Made by a program: the position numbers and the translations under genes
NCBI GenBank assembly: GCA_033064195.1
Contig: JARBJD010000012.1
Location: 554,663 to 618,662, forward strand
Reading direction: 5' to 3'
Length of the DNA: 64,000 nt
From: Blattamonas nauphoetae
Lineage: Eukaryota > Preaxostyla > Oxymonadida
Shown: positions 10,539 to 21,815 of the stretch, piece by piece
Layout of the letters: each line of letters opens with the position of its first letter
Numbering within the stretch: position 1 is the first letter of the stretch
Notes under the pieces: model-generated
Seen by the model: only the letters and a program-made list of their open reading frames with translations
Told to the model about the DNA's origin: nothing
Database searches by the model: none

Positions 10539-11426
10539 TTAAATGAATCCGTATCCTTCAAGCTCGGCGTCAGACGAGAACAGAGATTCTGCAAGATTTC
10601 GAGCAACAGGTTCCTCAGACTTGGCAATAGTTGGGACAGATGATTGGTTTGAGTCGAAAACAAGTGATTGAATGCGGGGATCGTTTGGATTGAAGACGGG
10701 GGGAGCAGGTGGTGTTTGAAGTAAAGGTGGGGAGGGTTCCAATCCTTTGGTACTTCTTGCAGATTGGCGCTCTACTGCGAGAGGAAGGAGTGGGTCGACT
10801 CGCTTCTTTCCGTGTTTATCAATTTGAGAAATGTACTGCTTATGTTCCTCATCTCGTTTCTTATCTGCATCAGTTTTTGGTTCAGACCATGACTGGGGAT
10901 CTTGGTCGATTGTGGGACGAGGAGGAGAGTAAACAATTTCGGAGTGTGGTGTTGGCGTTGGTGACACTGTTCGACCGTGATCTTGATAGGAAAAGGAACT
11001 GCCTTTACCAGACGATGTTGAAAAATGTTTTCTTGATGAATTAAATTGTTGTGAAGAACTTGTGTCGTGACCAGATGATCGGTGGTGGCCTCCCGATGAT
11101 GATTGCATCGAAAATGAACGATCTTTGGAGAGAGAAGATGGAAAGCTTGATGTCTGATCAACTAGTTCATTTTGGTGATATGAAGTGTTATGAGGAGATG
11201 GAGAACTGTCGAGAGATGGTAATGGAATAAAGTCTTGTGTAGATGGATTTCCACGTGGTATATGTGTAGGAGACGGTAAAGAAGTGACTGATAAACGTGA
11301 AATCGCTTGCTGTGTCAGGGATTCATTTTTATATTCGAGATAATCAGCATAATTGAGGAGCATGAACTTTCCAGGCGCTGTAAGCTTTCTAAAGATTGAA
11401 ACGAGGTGCCATTCGTCTGGATCCAT
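10539..11426 (-). CDS. Ser-rich hypothetical protein
   Basis: I do not recognise this 296-residue protein. A short ordered N-terminal block (DPDEWHLVSIFRKLTAPGKFMLLNYADYLEYK) is followed by a long low-complexity region rich in Ser, Pro, His and Gln. A basic patch (EHKQYISQIDKHGKKRVDPLLP) and an acidic C-terminus come after it. The composition suggests a disordered scaffold. ATG 11426 is the first secure in-frame methionine. A separate minus-strand reading frame at about 11430-11575 (ending in a run like RVRELLKKNQIPSRLKDN) may be an upstream exon or another small gene, but I could not join it convincingly. The gene converges on the HECT ligase gene with about 100 bp between stops. Confidence 0.55.
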   Translation of the reverse strand: MDPDEWHLVSIFRKLTAPGKFMLLNYADYLEYKNESLTQQAISRLSVTSLPSPTHIPRGNPSTQDFIPLPSLDSSPSPHNTSYHQNELVDQTSSFPSSLSKDRSFSMQSSSGGHHRSSGHDTSSSQQFNSSRKHFSTSSGKGSSFSYQDHGRTVSPTPTPHSEIVYSPPRPTIDQDPQSWSEPKTDADKKRDEEHKQYISQIDKHGKKRVDPLLPLAVERQSARSTKGLEPSPPLLQTPPAPPVFNPNDPRIQSLVFDSNQSSVPTIAKSEEPVARNLAESLFSSDAELEGYGFI

Positions 11427-11709
11427 CAATTATCCTTTAGACGAGATGGAATTTGGTTTTTCTTGAGAAGCTCACGTACCCTCTGGCTTTGTTTACGACC
11501 ATGTTTTCTCTCTTCGCCATCATTTTCATCATCGGGCGAAGTGGACAGTGGAACCTCATCCCAAATCGCATGGTCCTACCAACGGTGGAAATCCAAGGAC
11601 GGTCTGATTGAGCGAGTAATGAAGAAAGACTTTGAAATGATGAGAATGGTTTTATGAATGATAGCTTGATACCAAAAAAGAGAAAAAGATCCCAAACAAG
11701 ATGAATATC

Positions 11710-12930
11710 TTATATTTGTTGAACAAGACTTCCGATCATGTTCATTACTCCTTCATTCTGCATGAGGTTTGAGAGAATATCTCCGAGGCCTCCTCCACTC
11801 TGAGCAGATGGAGCAGGCGTAGGGGCTTCGTTTGGGAAGAATAATTGGATAACCTTATCCACCTTCGCTTTCAGTTTAGGGTCTGCAGCTATCACTGGTT
11901 GAAATACTTGTTCCGTCTGACGAAATCGAGTATAGTTGTGAACAGCAAGCGAATCCAACAAAGCGGCACAACATTTCATAACAGGGGAAAACTCTGCCGT
12001 ATTGATAAACGAGAGAAGGTTCTGTTGATTGCTTTCCGGGGTTTGCTCGTTATAATCAATTGTAACTGATGTTGACGAATTTTCTGCCACGTTTTTGAAG
12101 AGAGAAATGGCCGATGAAAGAGTCTGTCGGAGATCTTTGGTGTTATTTGTCGAGAGAAGTGTTAAAACGCTCCTAAAGACTGCATAATCAAAACAGATGT
12201 TCGGTCCGTGGACTTTCATCTTCTCCGGGAGTGGATCAGATGATGGTGAAGGATCTTGGGAACTGGGATTGGCAAAGTGTTCTGACAAGAATGATGTCAG
12301 CAGAAAAGGAGTGTCACCAAAGAGATTGTGGATGTAGAGGAGATGTGGTGGGAACTCAATAGATGATGCCAAATCTGCAAGGAAACTATGTAATTTTGGA
12401 TGACCCACTTCATATTGTTTGGAATCGATTGTCCAACTCAATCCTGACTCCAGATAATCGATAAGTCTCTGCCCGAGCTGGCCTTTGAGCTCACGCTCTG
12501 TAATCGCTGTGAAACGGAAACAAAATCGAAAAAAACTGTATCAAACATTCAAATATATCGGATAAGGTCGATGCAATGCTCATGTATGTGGCAAATACGG
12601 CTTCCGAGTATGGTGTCGATTTTGACTTAATTGTGGATGGAAGTTTCTCTGCAAGATCAAAACACAACTTATTCTAAGGGAAAATGCGAAAAAAGTGATC
12701 AAAATAATGAAACTAATTGGAGATACAGCTGAAGTTGACGAAAGTGTTTTGATGGTACTTTCAAGAGATTCTAGGGCTTTTTGCTGGTTCTTCTGGAAAT
12801 TTTTGATAAAATTCCGTTGGCACATCATGCACGCTTCTTCATAATCCCCATTTCGAATAAGGTCCTCCATGAAAATTGATTTCGGGGAAAATGATCTGGC
12901 TCGAAGATTAAAAAAGCTTGAAATGTTCAT
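11710..12930 (-). CDS. GET4: GET4 homologue, tail-anchored protein targeting
   Basis: GET4 is the TPR-like scaffold that, with GET5 or BAG6, passes tail-anchored proteins to the GET3 ATPase for insertion into the ER. The N-terminal exon carries EDLIRNGDYEEACMMCQRNFIKN, matching the first helical repeat of GET4. A middle exon reads KLCFDLAEKLPSTIKSK. The last exon has the conserved GHPKLHSFLADL block and the C-terminal DPKLKAKVDKVIQLFF followed by a Gly-rich tail (GGGLGDILSNLM). At least two introns separate these parts. Only the family pattern, not a catalytic motif, supports the call. No GET3 or GET5 gene is in the window. The stop lies close to the neighbouring minus-strand orphan gene. Confidence 0.75.
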
Positions 12931-12973
12931 AAAAATGAGAAATATTGAAAAAGAAAGAGTTCAAGTTGGAAAA

Positions 12974-13745
12974 TCAAGAACTTTTTCTCCTCGAATGAAG
13001 ACGAAATCGTTCAACATCAGATTCTGATGAGTCATCCTCATCATCAGTTTCTTCTGTGATAATTTCTGAAAAAATGGATTGAACAGTAAGAAGGGACCTG
13101 GTTCAGTTTGAGTATTTTTCTGTTCTTGGAGTTTCTTGATGGCTTGAACTCGTGTCTCATAATCTCTAAATCAACCGATAATCGGGAAATAATCTGACAA
13201 ACTTCTGCTCCTGTCGATCATAATCAAGACGGTCATAACTATCAAGTTCCAAGATCGTTTCAATGTCTGTTTCTTTTGCTTTTTCAGAGACAGCGATTGC
13301 TTCGTCTAGTTCGCGAAACTCTGCACTAAAAAGACAAAAATTTGAAATATGGTGAGCGAGAAAGACATACTCAAGTTCCATCTTCGAAATTCCATGAGCC
13401 TTCGCATCTTGCTCGATATCATCAAAAAAGCCAACAGGAAGAGCAGATGGATATGTTTGTGACGAACCAGGAACAGAAAGTGTTGAGTTAAGTTGGGTCA
13501 CTGGTTCGTTTGTATCAAAGAATCCATCTGGAAGATTTGGCTTGGAGCTGGATTGTTTATGTTCATCTGTCGAGCTGCGAATCAACATCGGTTCTGGATA
13601 TTGAGATACTGGAACCTCTCTCTTGAGAGAGGGATTCTAAGAAGTGTGATTGATGATTGATAAAGACGGGAAGGAAATGTCGAGTAAAAATGAAAGACGG
13701 TGATACACTTCTCTCAGCTCGTTTCGCTTGCAATACTTTCTTCAT
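12974..13745 (-). CDS. ZNF830-like coiled-coil protein lacking the zinc finger
   Basis: ZNF830 (CCDC16) family proteins are nuclear and linked to splicing. The rebuilt protein begins MKKVLQAKRAER, matching the segment that normally sits just before the C2H2 finger, and continues with two copies of the family's proline/glycine motif (LPDGFFD and LPVGFFDD). A coiled C-terminal part follows (EFRELDEAIAVSEKAKETDIE and on), ending in an acidic then basic tail. Introns near 13638-13697, 13325-13375, 13165-13200 and 13065-13100 are needed and keep one frame. The Cys2His2 finger expected between AKRAER and the first GFFD motif is absent, and I found no upstream exon that supplies it. Family assignment is moderate. 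Confidence 0.6.
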
Positions 13746-13930
13746 ATTCTAAGATAAAATACGAAATTATGTCATTGAGATGATTTTCAAACGAGTTTGT
13801 CTTGGTACATCTCTCCCACACTTCGAAACAAAGATGATGTTCCGATCACATCTGGGAAGCAAGTATTGAATTTATCGTTTGCACAAAAAGCATACAAATG
13901 AGTAAAACATCGGAAAAAACTATTTTATGT

Positions 13931-16900
13931 CTATGTATCACGCTTGAAGATAGCAGAATGTGGCCAAAGTTCTTTTGCTTTCACTCGTTCTTCTCTGAAT
14001 GGTGTCATTCTTCCTGACGGGACGTTCAAGCTTTTCAAAGTCATTGTACAGGCCTCGCAAATGACGCGTGCACTGGCAGAGTTCGCGCCATACGTCTTGA
14101 GGTCCTTCATCTCCTTTTCGGTGAGCTTCTTCTTTCCGGTCATGACGCCCTCGGGGGCCAGTCTGTTGTACCTCTTCATCACGTCGAGCAGAAGCGGGAC
14201 GATGGTTGAGGTCTTCTTGTCGATCATCTGAACCTTTGCCTCGTCTGGGAGTTTCTGCACTGCGAACTCGAGCGAGCGGATGAGTGCCTCGAGGGTGAGT
14301 TCGAGGTCGTCCACGAAGGTTGCGGCGGGAACCTGACGCACAACGGCCTTGTGCGTCTTCTCGAGCTTTTCTTCGGTAGCAGCGTTGATCTCCTTCTCGC
14401 CTTTTCTGTCTTCGCGGCGGGCTTCGTATCTTTCGTTGATGACGCGGATGGACGGGTTCTTCGTTGCGAGGGCGTTGAGGAAGGACGGCTGGTAGAAGCT
14501 GGTTGAGTCGTCCATCAACTTCTTGATGTACGTCTGATACGTGTCGATACCCTTCAGGTCGCGGAACTGCTGGTTCTGCGAGGGGAGCTCGAGCAGGTTC
14601 TGAATGATCTGTGCGGCGAGGCGGACGACGGTCATTGTCTCGCCAGGCGTGATCGGCACTGCGGTATCGACTGTCTTCTGCGGTTTGATGACCTCTTCCG
14701 GAGTGACCTCGTCGGGGAAGATGGCAAAGATGTCGCGGCTGTCTGGTGGGACTGTTCCGTCGTCTTCTTCCTCACATTGGAGAATGCCGGCAGCGTCGGA
14801 GCCAGTCGGGAGGCTATACTGCTTCTTCTTCTTTGATGCTTGTCCGTCGTCTTCTTTATTCTTTTTCTTCTTCTTGTCGTCTTCCTCCGGCTTCTCGGCC
14901 TTGTCGGATGATTCTGACTGTTTGTTGAGCATCTCACACTTCTCTTCGTAATCCACAGCGAGTTGCTTCGGATTTTTGAAGCCTGGTTTCTGTTGGAAGA
15001 AGCGGAGCTCGGTCCGCTCCTCGTTGGACTCGTAGTATTGGAAGAGGAGGTTGATGATGAACGGGATGATGTTCCACTCGTCCACAATCCGCACCGACTG
15101 GTCGTGTCCAGTCAGGTTCGACAGAATGCCGAGAATGATGCGGACGATGTCGGTTCTCTTCTCTTTCATCTGCTCTGGAAGCAGTGTCATCAGATACTTC
15201 GTACCCTCCTCCTGGGCAACAACAGAGCGGTGGTTCTTCTGTCCGGTGATCTTTCGGAGGACGAGGAGAGGCGCTTTGAGGGTGCACCCCTTCCAATGGT
15301 CGAGCTGTCCAGTGATGATCTTGAGAATCATGTGGTGGATGCCGTTCTCGACGTACGCATCGATGGCCTTTGGAAGACCCGAGAGCATGGCCATCACAAT
15401 CATCGACCAGCGAGCGAGCTTCTCGTCCTGACTGGCAGTGAGGACGGTGTTCACCTTTCCAAATAGCTCAGCCAGCATCGGCATGTCCCACTCGTTCTGG
15501 ACGAGAACGAAGTCTCGCGAGCACCACCACATGATAGCGAAGCAGTTGATCAAAATGGACTTGTCGTTGTCGATGTTCACAGAGAGTTGTTCGATGGCGT
15601 GCTTCTGCATCTTGATCTGCCGCATCCGAACGACGAAGAGTGGGTCTCGGGCCAACCCAGCCAGCACCATCATCGCAATACGCTGCACATCCTCGTCGGG
15701 GTAGATTTCTGGGTCGATCATGGAGATGATGTCGGGGATGATCGCGTTCATCTCGTCTGGGTTGACGTCCTCGATGTGCTGGGCGATGATTCCGAAGTAG
15801 GCAGACGCGTACGAGATGATGTACTTGTCGATCTTGCGGTATTGGCGGATGATCATCTGGAAGTACCGCAGAGCTCCGAATTCGAGGAAGCGGAGGCGGA
15901 TCTCTTTTGTGATGGAGAGGTACGCCACACATTCGGCGATCGACAGGATGGCCTGTCCTGCTCTGTTTGGCTGGACGATGAACCAGCCCAGCTGCTCGAC
16001 TGTCCCGCTCTTGATGAACGCTTCGTGTGTGCCTGGCTGACGAGCGAGCAGAGACATGGTGAATGTGAGGAAGGTTGTGTACGGTTCGGGAGTGGGTCCC
16101 ATCTTGTCGTAGATCAGATACACCATTTCGGAGTCGTCAATCCACGGGATTTTGGCAGCGACCGATCGGAACTTGAAGCGAGCAGTGAACATCGTGTCGG
16201 CGTGGCGGATCTTTTTGAGGTCGTCACCTTTCAGTTCTGTGCGAAGCTCTTCGAACAAGTTGCGGAGACCAGCATCGTCGACGTCGGGCAGGCCATACAC
16301 CTTCTTCACCCATTTGAAGTCCACCTCCATCAGGTTCTTCGGGATCAGCTTTCTGCTGTCGGTCAATTCGGGGTTGTCCTGCTCGCCGATTCCTTCTCCG
16401 CTGTACCCTACCTCGTCGAGTTGTGGAGGATCCTGCTCCTCTTCGAAGAGAAGCTCCATCTCCTCCGCTGCTCCGAGGTCGATCTCGACAACCTCCTCCT
16501 CCACATCCAGCGGCTTGCCCTTCTCCTCGTCGTCGTCGAGATCGATGTCGGCTTGTTCGTCGTCGAAGTTGATCTCGTCCTCGTCGATCAGCTCGTCCTC
16601 GTCGAACTCGATTTCCTCTTCGACGATCGCCGGCACCTCCTCCTCTTCGAAGTACACGTCGTCCTCCTCTTCCTCGTAGAACACACGGAACGGGTACTGC
16701 TCGCGTGACTTGACTTTGATCTCGAGCTTCTCGATCTCCTTGTCCAACGCGTCGTCCTCCTCCTCCTCTTCCAGATCGAAGTCGAGCTCTTCTTCGTCGT
16801 CGCCAAGGTCCAGATCAAGCTCGTCTGCCCCGTCTTCGAGTGTGAGCTCCAACTCGTCGGCCTCTCCGTCGGCTTTGTCAGTAACTTTGTCGGCCTTCTT

Positions 16901-19359
16901 CTTGTTGACTTTTGTCGGGCCTTCTCTTTTCCGTTTTCGGAGCTGCTCGAGAAGCTCGGATTCTTCCTGCAGTTTGGACATGGCGAGCTTCTTCTCTTCT
17001 TCCTCCTTCTTCTTTGCTTCTTCCTCAAACACTTGTCTTCTGTACTCTGCATCGGCTCGCATCTTCTCCAATTTGAGTCTCTCCTCTTCCTCTCTCTTCC
17101 GCTTCTTCTCCTCCTCCATCTCCTTCAGCTTCATGTAATAGTAATCGCGCTCGCTCATCTCTCCTTCCAACATTTCGCGCTCTTTCTGCTCCATCGCCTC
17201 TCGCTCGGCACGCTTCCTTCTTCTTCGCTCTGCCTCTTCCGCTTCTTCCTCCTCCTGACGCTCACGCTCTCTCCGTGCGAGCTCTTCCAGACGAAGCTTC
17301 TCCAGCCGGTCGAGTTCTTCCTGCCTCAGTCTCTCGGCTTCTTCGCGAGCCTTGCGGTCTCTCTCCTCCTGCTCCAAGCGGAGGGCGAGTTCTCTCTCGA
17401 GACGGGTCCTCTCCTCTCCGTCGGCCTTCTCAATCGCTTCTCTCCGACGTCGCTCCTCCTCCCTTCGATCCTCTTCCTCCTTTTGGAGTCGCAGAGCTTC
17501 CAAACGCTGGAATTCGAGGAGAGCGAGTCTCTGTGCTTCGATTTCTCGTTCGGCGGCTTCTTCTTCCTCTCGCTTTTTACGTTCGAGAGCGAGTCGCGCA
17601 CGCTCTTCCTCTTCTTGTTTCCTCTTCTTCAATCTCCTCTCTTCCTCCTCTTCATCTTCCAGACTGTCGCTCTCATCTCCAAACATGTCTCTCCAAGTTG
17701 GGAGTTTCGTGTTCAGTCCAATCGCCTTCTGCTCGAACTCTGACACACTCTGATCGCTCATCGACGACACTTCATCACGGTCGTCGTAGTGTCGAGTGGT
17801 TCCCTTCTTCTGTCTCGACACTGCGGCCTTCGATTGTGTACGGCGACGACGACCATCTGCCTCTTCAGACTGATCGGAGATATCGTCAGTGAATTCAGAC
17901 ACCTGCTTGCGGGCTTGGACGATGGAGGCAAAGCCAGAGAAGGACATCGGAGTGAGGACTTGGTCTTCTTCGGAGCGGATCTGACGCTGGCGTTCCTCCT
18001 CCTGCTCCCTCCTCATTCTCTCCTCACGCGCCTTCTGTTTTCGCTCCTTCTCTTTCGTGTCCTTCTTCTTAATCGCTTTCCGACCCGGCGGAAGTCGGAG
18101 AACACCGGCGTGGTCGTTCGTCCGAGCTCCTTTCTGGATCTCTTCGAGCATAGCTGGCACCGACTGGATGGACGATGTCTTCTTCTTCGACGCTGACGTG
18201 GAGTCAGGGTAATTGGAGTTCTTCTGCGCTGAGAGGGCTCCGCTGGACTCGCGTGAGACAATGCTCTGCTGGCTGCTTGTTTCGTCGGTGTCGATGCCCT
18301 TGGCGCCTCTGCTGGAGGAGATGTTGAGGTTGTGTTGGGTGCTTCCGGCATTGGATCGTCCCCGATGGATATCGAAAGAAACATCAAGTTGATCGTTGGA
18401 GTCGTCAGAATCACGACGAGCACGTCGTCGACGGCGGGTGGATGTGATATCGCCCTGATTCTTGCGACTGCGGCTCACCGAACGTTTGAGTTCGAGTTTC
18501 GACTGAATCTTGTTCCAATCCTCGTCACTGCTTGAGGATGAACTAAGATCAACTGACGGAAGAGGTTTTGTGACGGCGTCCGGCAGTCTCTTTCTTTGGA
18601 CTTCCAAACGACGCTTCTCACGTTCAACACGAAGAGCGATGTCCCTTCGGTCTGGGTCTTCTTCAAAGGAGACTTCCTGGAGTTGGGGAAACATGTTAGT
18701 CTTAGAATGGCTGTCCATTGTCGTTCCGAATGGCCAATAATCGACAGTCGGCATTTTGTATTTGCTTTTGCCTTTCTCCTTTGTTTTTCCACTTGTTCTT
18801 GGTGTAGATGGCTCGGAATCTTTGGTTTCACTCTGTCGTTGTGAACGGTTTGGTGTGTCAAGAACTTGATTGTCGGGAATTTCTGTTTTCGAAGATTTTC
18901 TGGAGTGTCGTTCCTTTTTAGGTTTCTTCGGTTGATCTTTGTTGGATGATTGTGAAAATTTGTTAATAAATGACTGGATAGCCGAATTTGATGATTGTGT
19001 TGTTTTATCATCGGCATTTTGTGGTTTGAGGCCCAGCTTCTGAAGATGCATGAGACGGTTCGATTCAAATTTCGCTTGTTCTTGAGTCAAGCGAGTTCGT
19101 TCTGAGAAAAAACAATATGCTGGTGTGACAAAGAAAAGTGCAAACGGCGATAAGAAAAAGAATTGCGTGATGTGTTGAAATCACCCAAGAGCCTAATGCA
19201 TGGGATAAGTGGGAAACTGAGTGTATCCTTCAACTCACGGGCATATTGTGCAATTTGGTCTTGTTGGAAGCCCTCCTGAATTTTGGAGTTCAGGAATTCG
19301 GTGATTTGTGGGAGTTGTTTTGAGAAAGACGCTGGATAGTCGTTCAAATTAATACCCAT
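13931..19359 (-). CDS. Giant coiled-coil / acidic / armadillo-like protein
   Basis: This is about 1,770 residues, the largest protein here, and I do not recognise it. A short first exon (MGINLNDYP..., residues 1-40) is joined by an intron with a GTGAGT donor to one uninterrupted 5.2-kb exon. Order: a Ser/Lys-rich disordered N-terminal region with a cluster of six Ser; a roughly 300-residue Arg/Glu/Lys coiled coil (about residues 510-800); an extremely acidic Glu/Asp stretch of about 170 residues; then a long helical region with Leu-rich repeats resembling armadillo or HEAT repeats (about residues 960-1400); a short Lys-rich linker; and a C-terminal helical part. The architecture suggests a cytoskeletal or flagellar scaffold. 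Its neighbour SPAG6 is an axonemal armadillo protein, but that is only context. The first exon's splice and frame are convincing. Confidence 0.8.
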
Positions 19360-19578
19360 GGTCTGGGGCCATGATGATTCAAGAACTAGAGAGAGGATGA
19401 ATCGTGTAAAAATGCATACGCGTCATGGATGACAAATGAAAACAAAGAAATTATAGGTTGATCGAATCCTCTCTCTGTGTCCAGAGAACTGGACTTCATA
19501 AAACAAACATGATTCAAGAAAAACTGACAATTAGAATTAATGAGGGTGTAGTGATTGAAATGAGAGTTTTTAAAGGAA

Positions 19579-21522
19579 CTATGACCCTTGTTCAATCATG
19601 TCAAAGATTTCATCACTGAAGCCGGGTGAATAATATTTGACGACACTCTCTGGATAGCAGCCACAGACAGCATCGACAGCTTCTTTCAATTTCGACCCTG
19701 GCTCCGCATTTAGTTCTAGGATTCGCCTCAGACCGCCGTGGGCAACAAACTCCTTCCTGGCCTTCACGTCTGACGGCAAGACCTTTGCATATTGTGCAAC
19801 AATGTATTTCAGAATCTCTGGAGGTGCCTCGGCGAGAAGTGGCTCGAGAGCGGGGAGATACAAGCACTGAGCAATGATGGCCTTCAAAGCGTGCTTGCAT
19901 TTGGCGTGGAGGTCTTCTGATGCCTGTGGATGTGTCATAGCAGCCAACAGTTTTGGGAGGACGTTCGCATCAGCGACAGCACGAGCGTGTTCTGGTGTGT
20001 GGCGACCGACCTGTCCAAGAGCCCATGCTGCGGCAGCTTTCAGGAAATCTTCTGGTTCAGTAACAAGGCAATGAACAAGTGGAGTGATTCCCTTGGCGGC
20101 AATGACAGCCAAGGCGAGGGTTTCGGAGTAAGCAGCAATATATCCAAGGCACATCACACCGGGCAGCCTGTCCGGGCCAGCGGTCTCGTTTGTGAAATCA
20201 ACCAAGGCAGCCACTCCACCCATATCAACGATGTATTTTGCGAGCTAAATCAGAAGAAAATAGAAACAAATGAAAATGTTGAAGTTGAGGAAAAAGCATA
20301 CGTCTGGTGTGTGTTTGGCAATTTCACGAATGCATGTTGCAGCATTTTTGCGAACTGTGGCATCTGCATCCTTGAGGCAGGGGAGGATTCTTGGGAAGAG
20401 TTCTGCTGCGACAATCTGATGTGAACGAAATGAAGTAGAAATGATGGTGAAATCGATTTGAAATCAAACGAAAAATGAGATAATGAAGAATAGAATGCAT
20501 ACCATTTCAGCGAGATCAACATTATGTTTTGCAATCTGAGCAAGACATGCACAAGACTGCATCTTTAATTTGGCGTCTGTCGCACTGACCATTGGAACCA
20601 AGAAGCCAATTGCACCTGCATCAGCGACAATTTGTGCCAACTCGGGGGTGTGTTTGGCAATATCGGCAAGGGTAGATGCTGCGACTCGTTTTAGTGTTAA
20701 CTGAGATTGTGATAAATGAGCAGTATGACAGGAAAATAATGGATTCAAGAAATAAAAATTGGTGAAAAAGATCACGGTAAAACAATTGTGATGATTGCGA
20801 AGAGAGAATGAAGGAAAAACAATGGAATTCAGATAAGAAACAAACTTCGGGTTCTTGGAGGCATAAGACAGTTAGTGGAACTGCTCCCGCATCGACAACA
20901 AACTGTGCGAGGTCGGCATTATGCCTTGCAATATAGCCCAATGCAAACAGAGCAGATTCTTTGCAGCCAGGATCGAACTCCTCTGTGACGTGTATAGTCA
21001 TGAAAAGATAATGAAATCAAACGAAGGCAGAGAACAAGAGCGTCTAGTGCACCAGCCTCATAGACAGATTGTGCAAGGTTTGAGTTGTGTTTCACAACTG
21101 AGCGGATGATGAAAGCAGCCGATTTTTTGAAGAATTTCTGTGATTCGAGTTTGAATTAATAGCGATAGGAGAATATTGTTTGCGTGGATCAATAAATTTG
21201 AAAAAAAAGAGGAGATGAAAGAGAATGCGCGACATACGTTTTGTTCCTTAAGACTTGTGACAAGTTGCGGAAGGATATCGTTTTGGACAACAGCCTCTGC
21301 CATTTCCTCAGACGCATTTGCAAGACGTCCCAGAGCCAGAGCTGCTGAGAGACAAACCGATGGAACTGGGTCAGAGATGAGTGGTTTCAGCAAAAGCATC
21401 ACCCCTGCCGCTTTTAAATGTTCGATGTTTTGTGGTCTTTCCGCAGCGGTTGCCACATTCTGGACAAATGCAATTCGAGCTCGTTGATACTCCTCGAATG
21501 TCGTGATAATCTGTCTCGACAT
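19579..21522 (-). CDS. SPAG6: SPAG6 / PF16, axonemal central-pair armadillo protein
   Basis: SPAG6 (Chlamydomonas PF16) sits in the central apparatus of motile 9+2 axonemes and is needed for flagellar beating. The start (MSRQIITTFEEYQRARIAFVQ) and the repeats align along their length with the family: ALALGRLANASEEMAEAV, ALGYIARHNADLAQFVVDAGAVPL, AASTLADIAKHTPELAQIVADAGA, then AWALGQVGRHTPEHARAVA and the C-terminal CYPESVVKYYSPGFSDEIFD. About five introns interrupt it, at roughly 21120-21240, 20850-21000, 20700-20850, 20420-20500 and 20245-20300. The last exon (to 19579) is long. A flagellum-specific gene is strong evidence that the organism is flagellate. Confidence 0.93.
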
Positions 21523-21815
21523 CTTGGTTGAACGATTCTAGGATATTAATGGTCCGATCAAACTTCATCACCAAATGGTCTCATTGACTCCTTTGAAAAC
21601 AGTTGTTTCGTGTAATCTACCATAAAAACGATATATTCAAGTGAAATGCCAGAATATTCAATGTAATAGAGGAAAAACAGCTCTTTGTTGAATTGTTCGG
21701 TTACGACACAAAACGGAATTGGCAACTACTGGACGACAAAATCTGAAGAAAGGTTCCTGTCCAAGATTGAAGATTGTGATTTGCTGTCGAGTTCCAACAC
21801 CCTGAAGTATCATGT

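Noticed and set aside
14963..17753. Long plus-strand frames opposite the giant coiled-coil gene
   Set aside because: They are reverse-strand reflections of the Glu/Lys/Arg codons of the minus-strand gene; composition is dominated by Ser, Leu and Phe.
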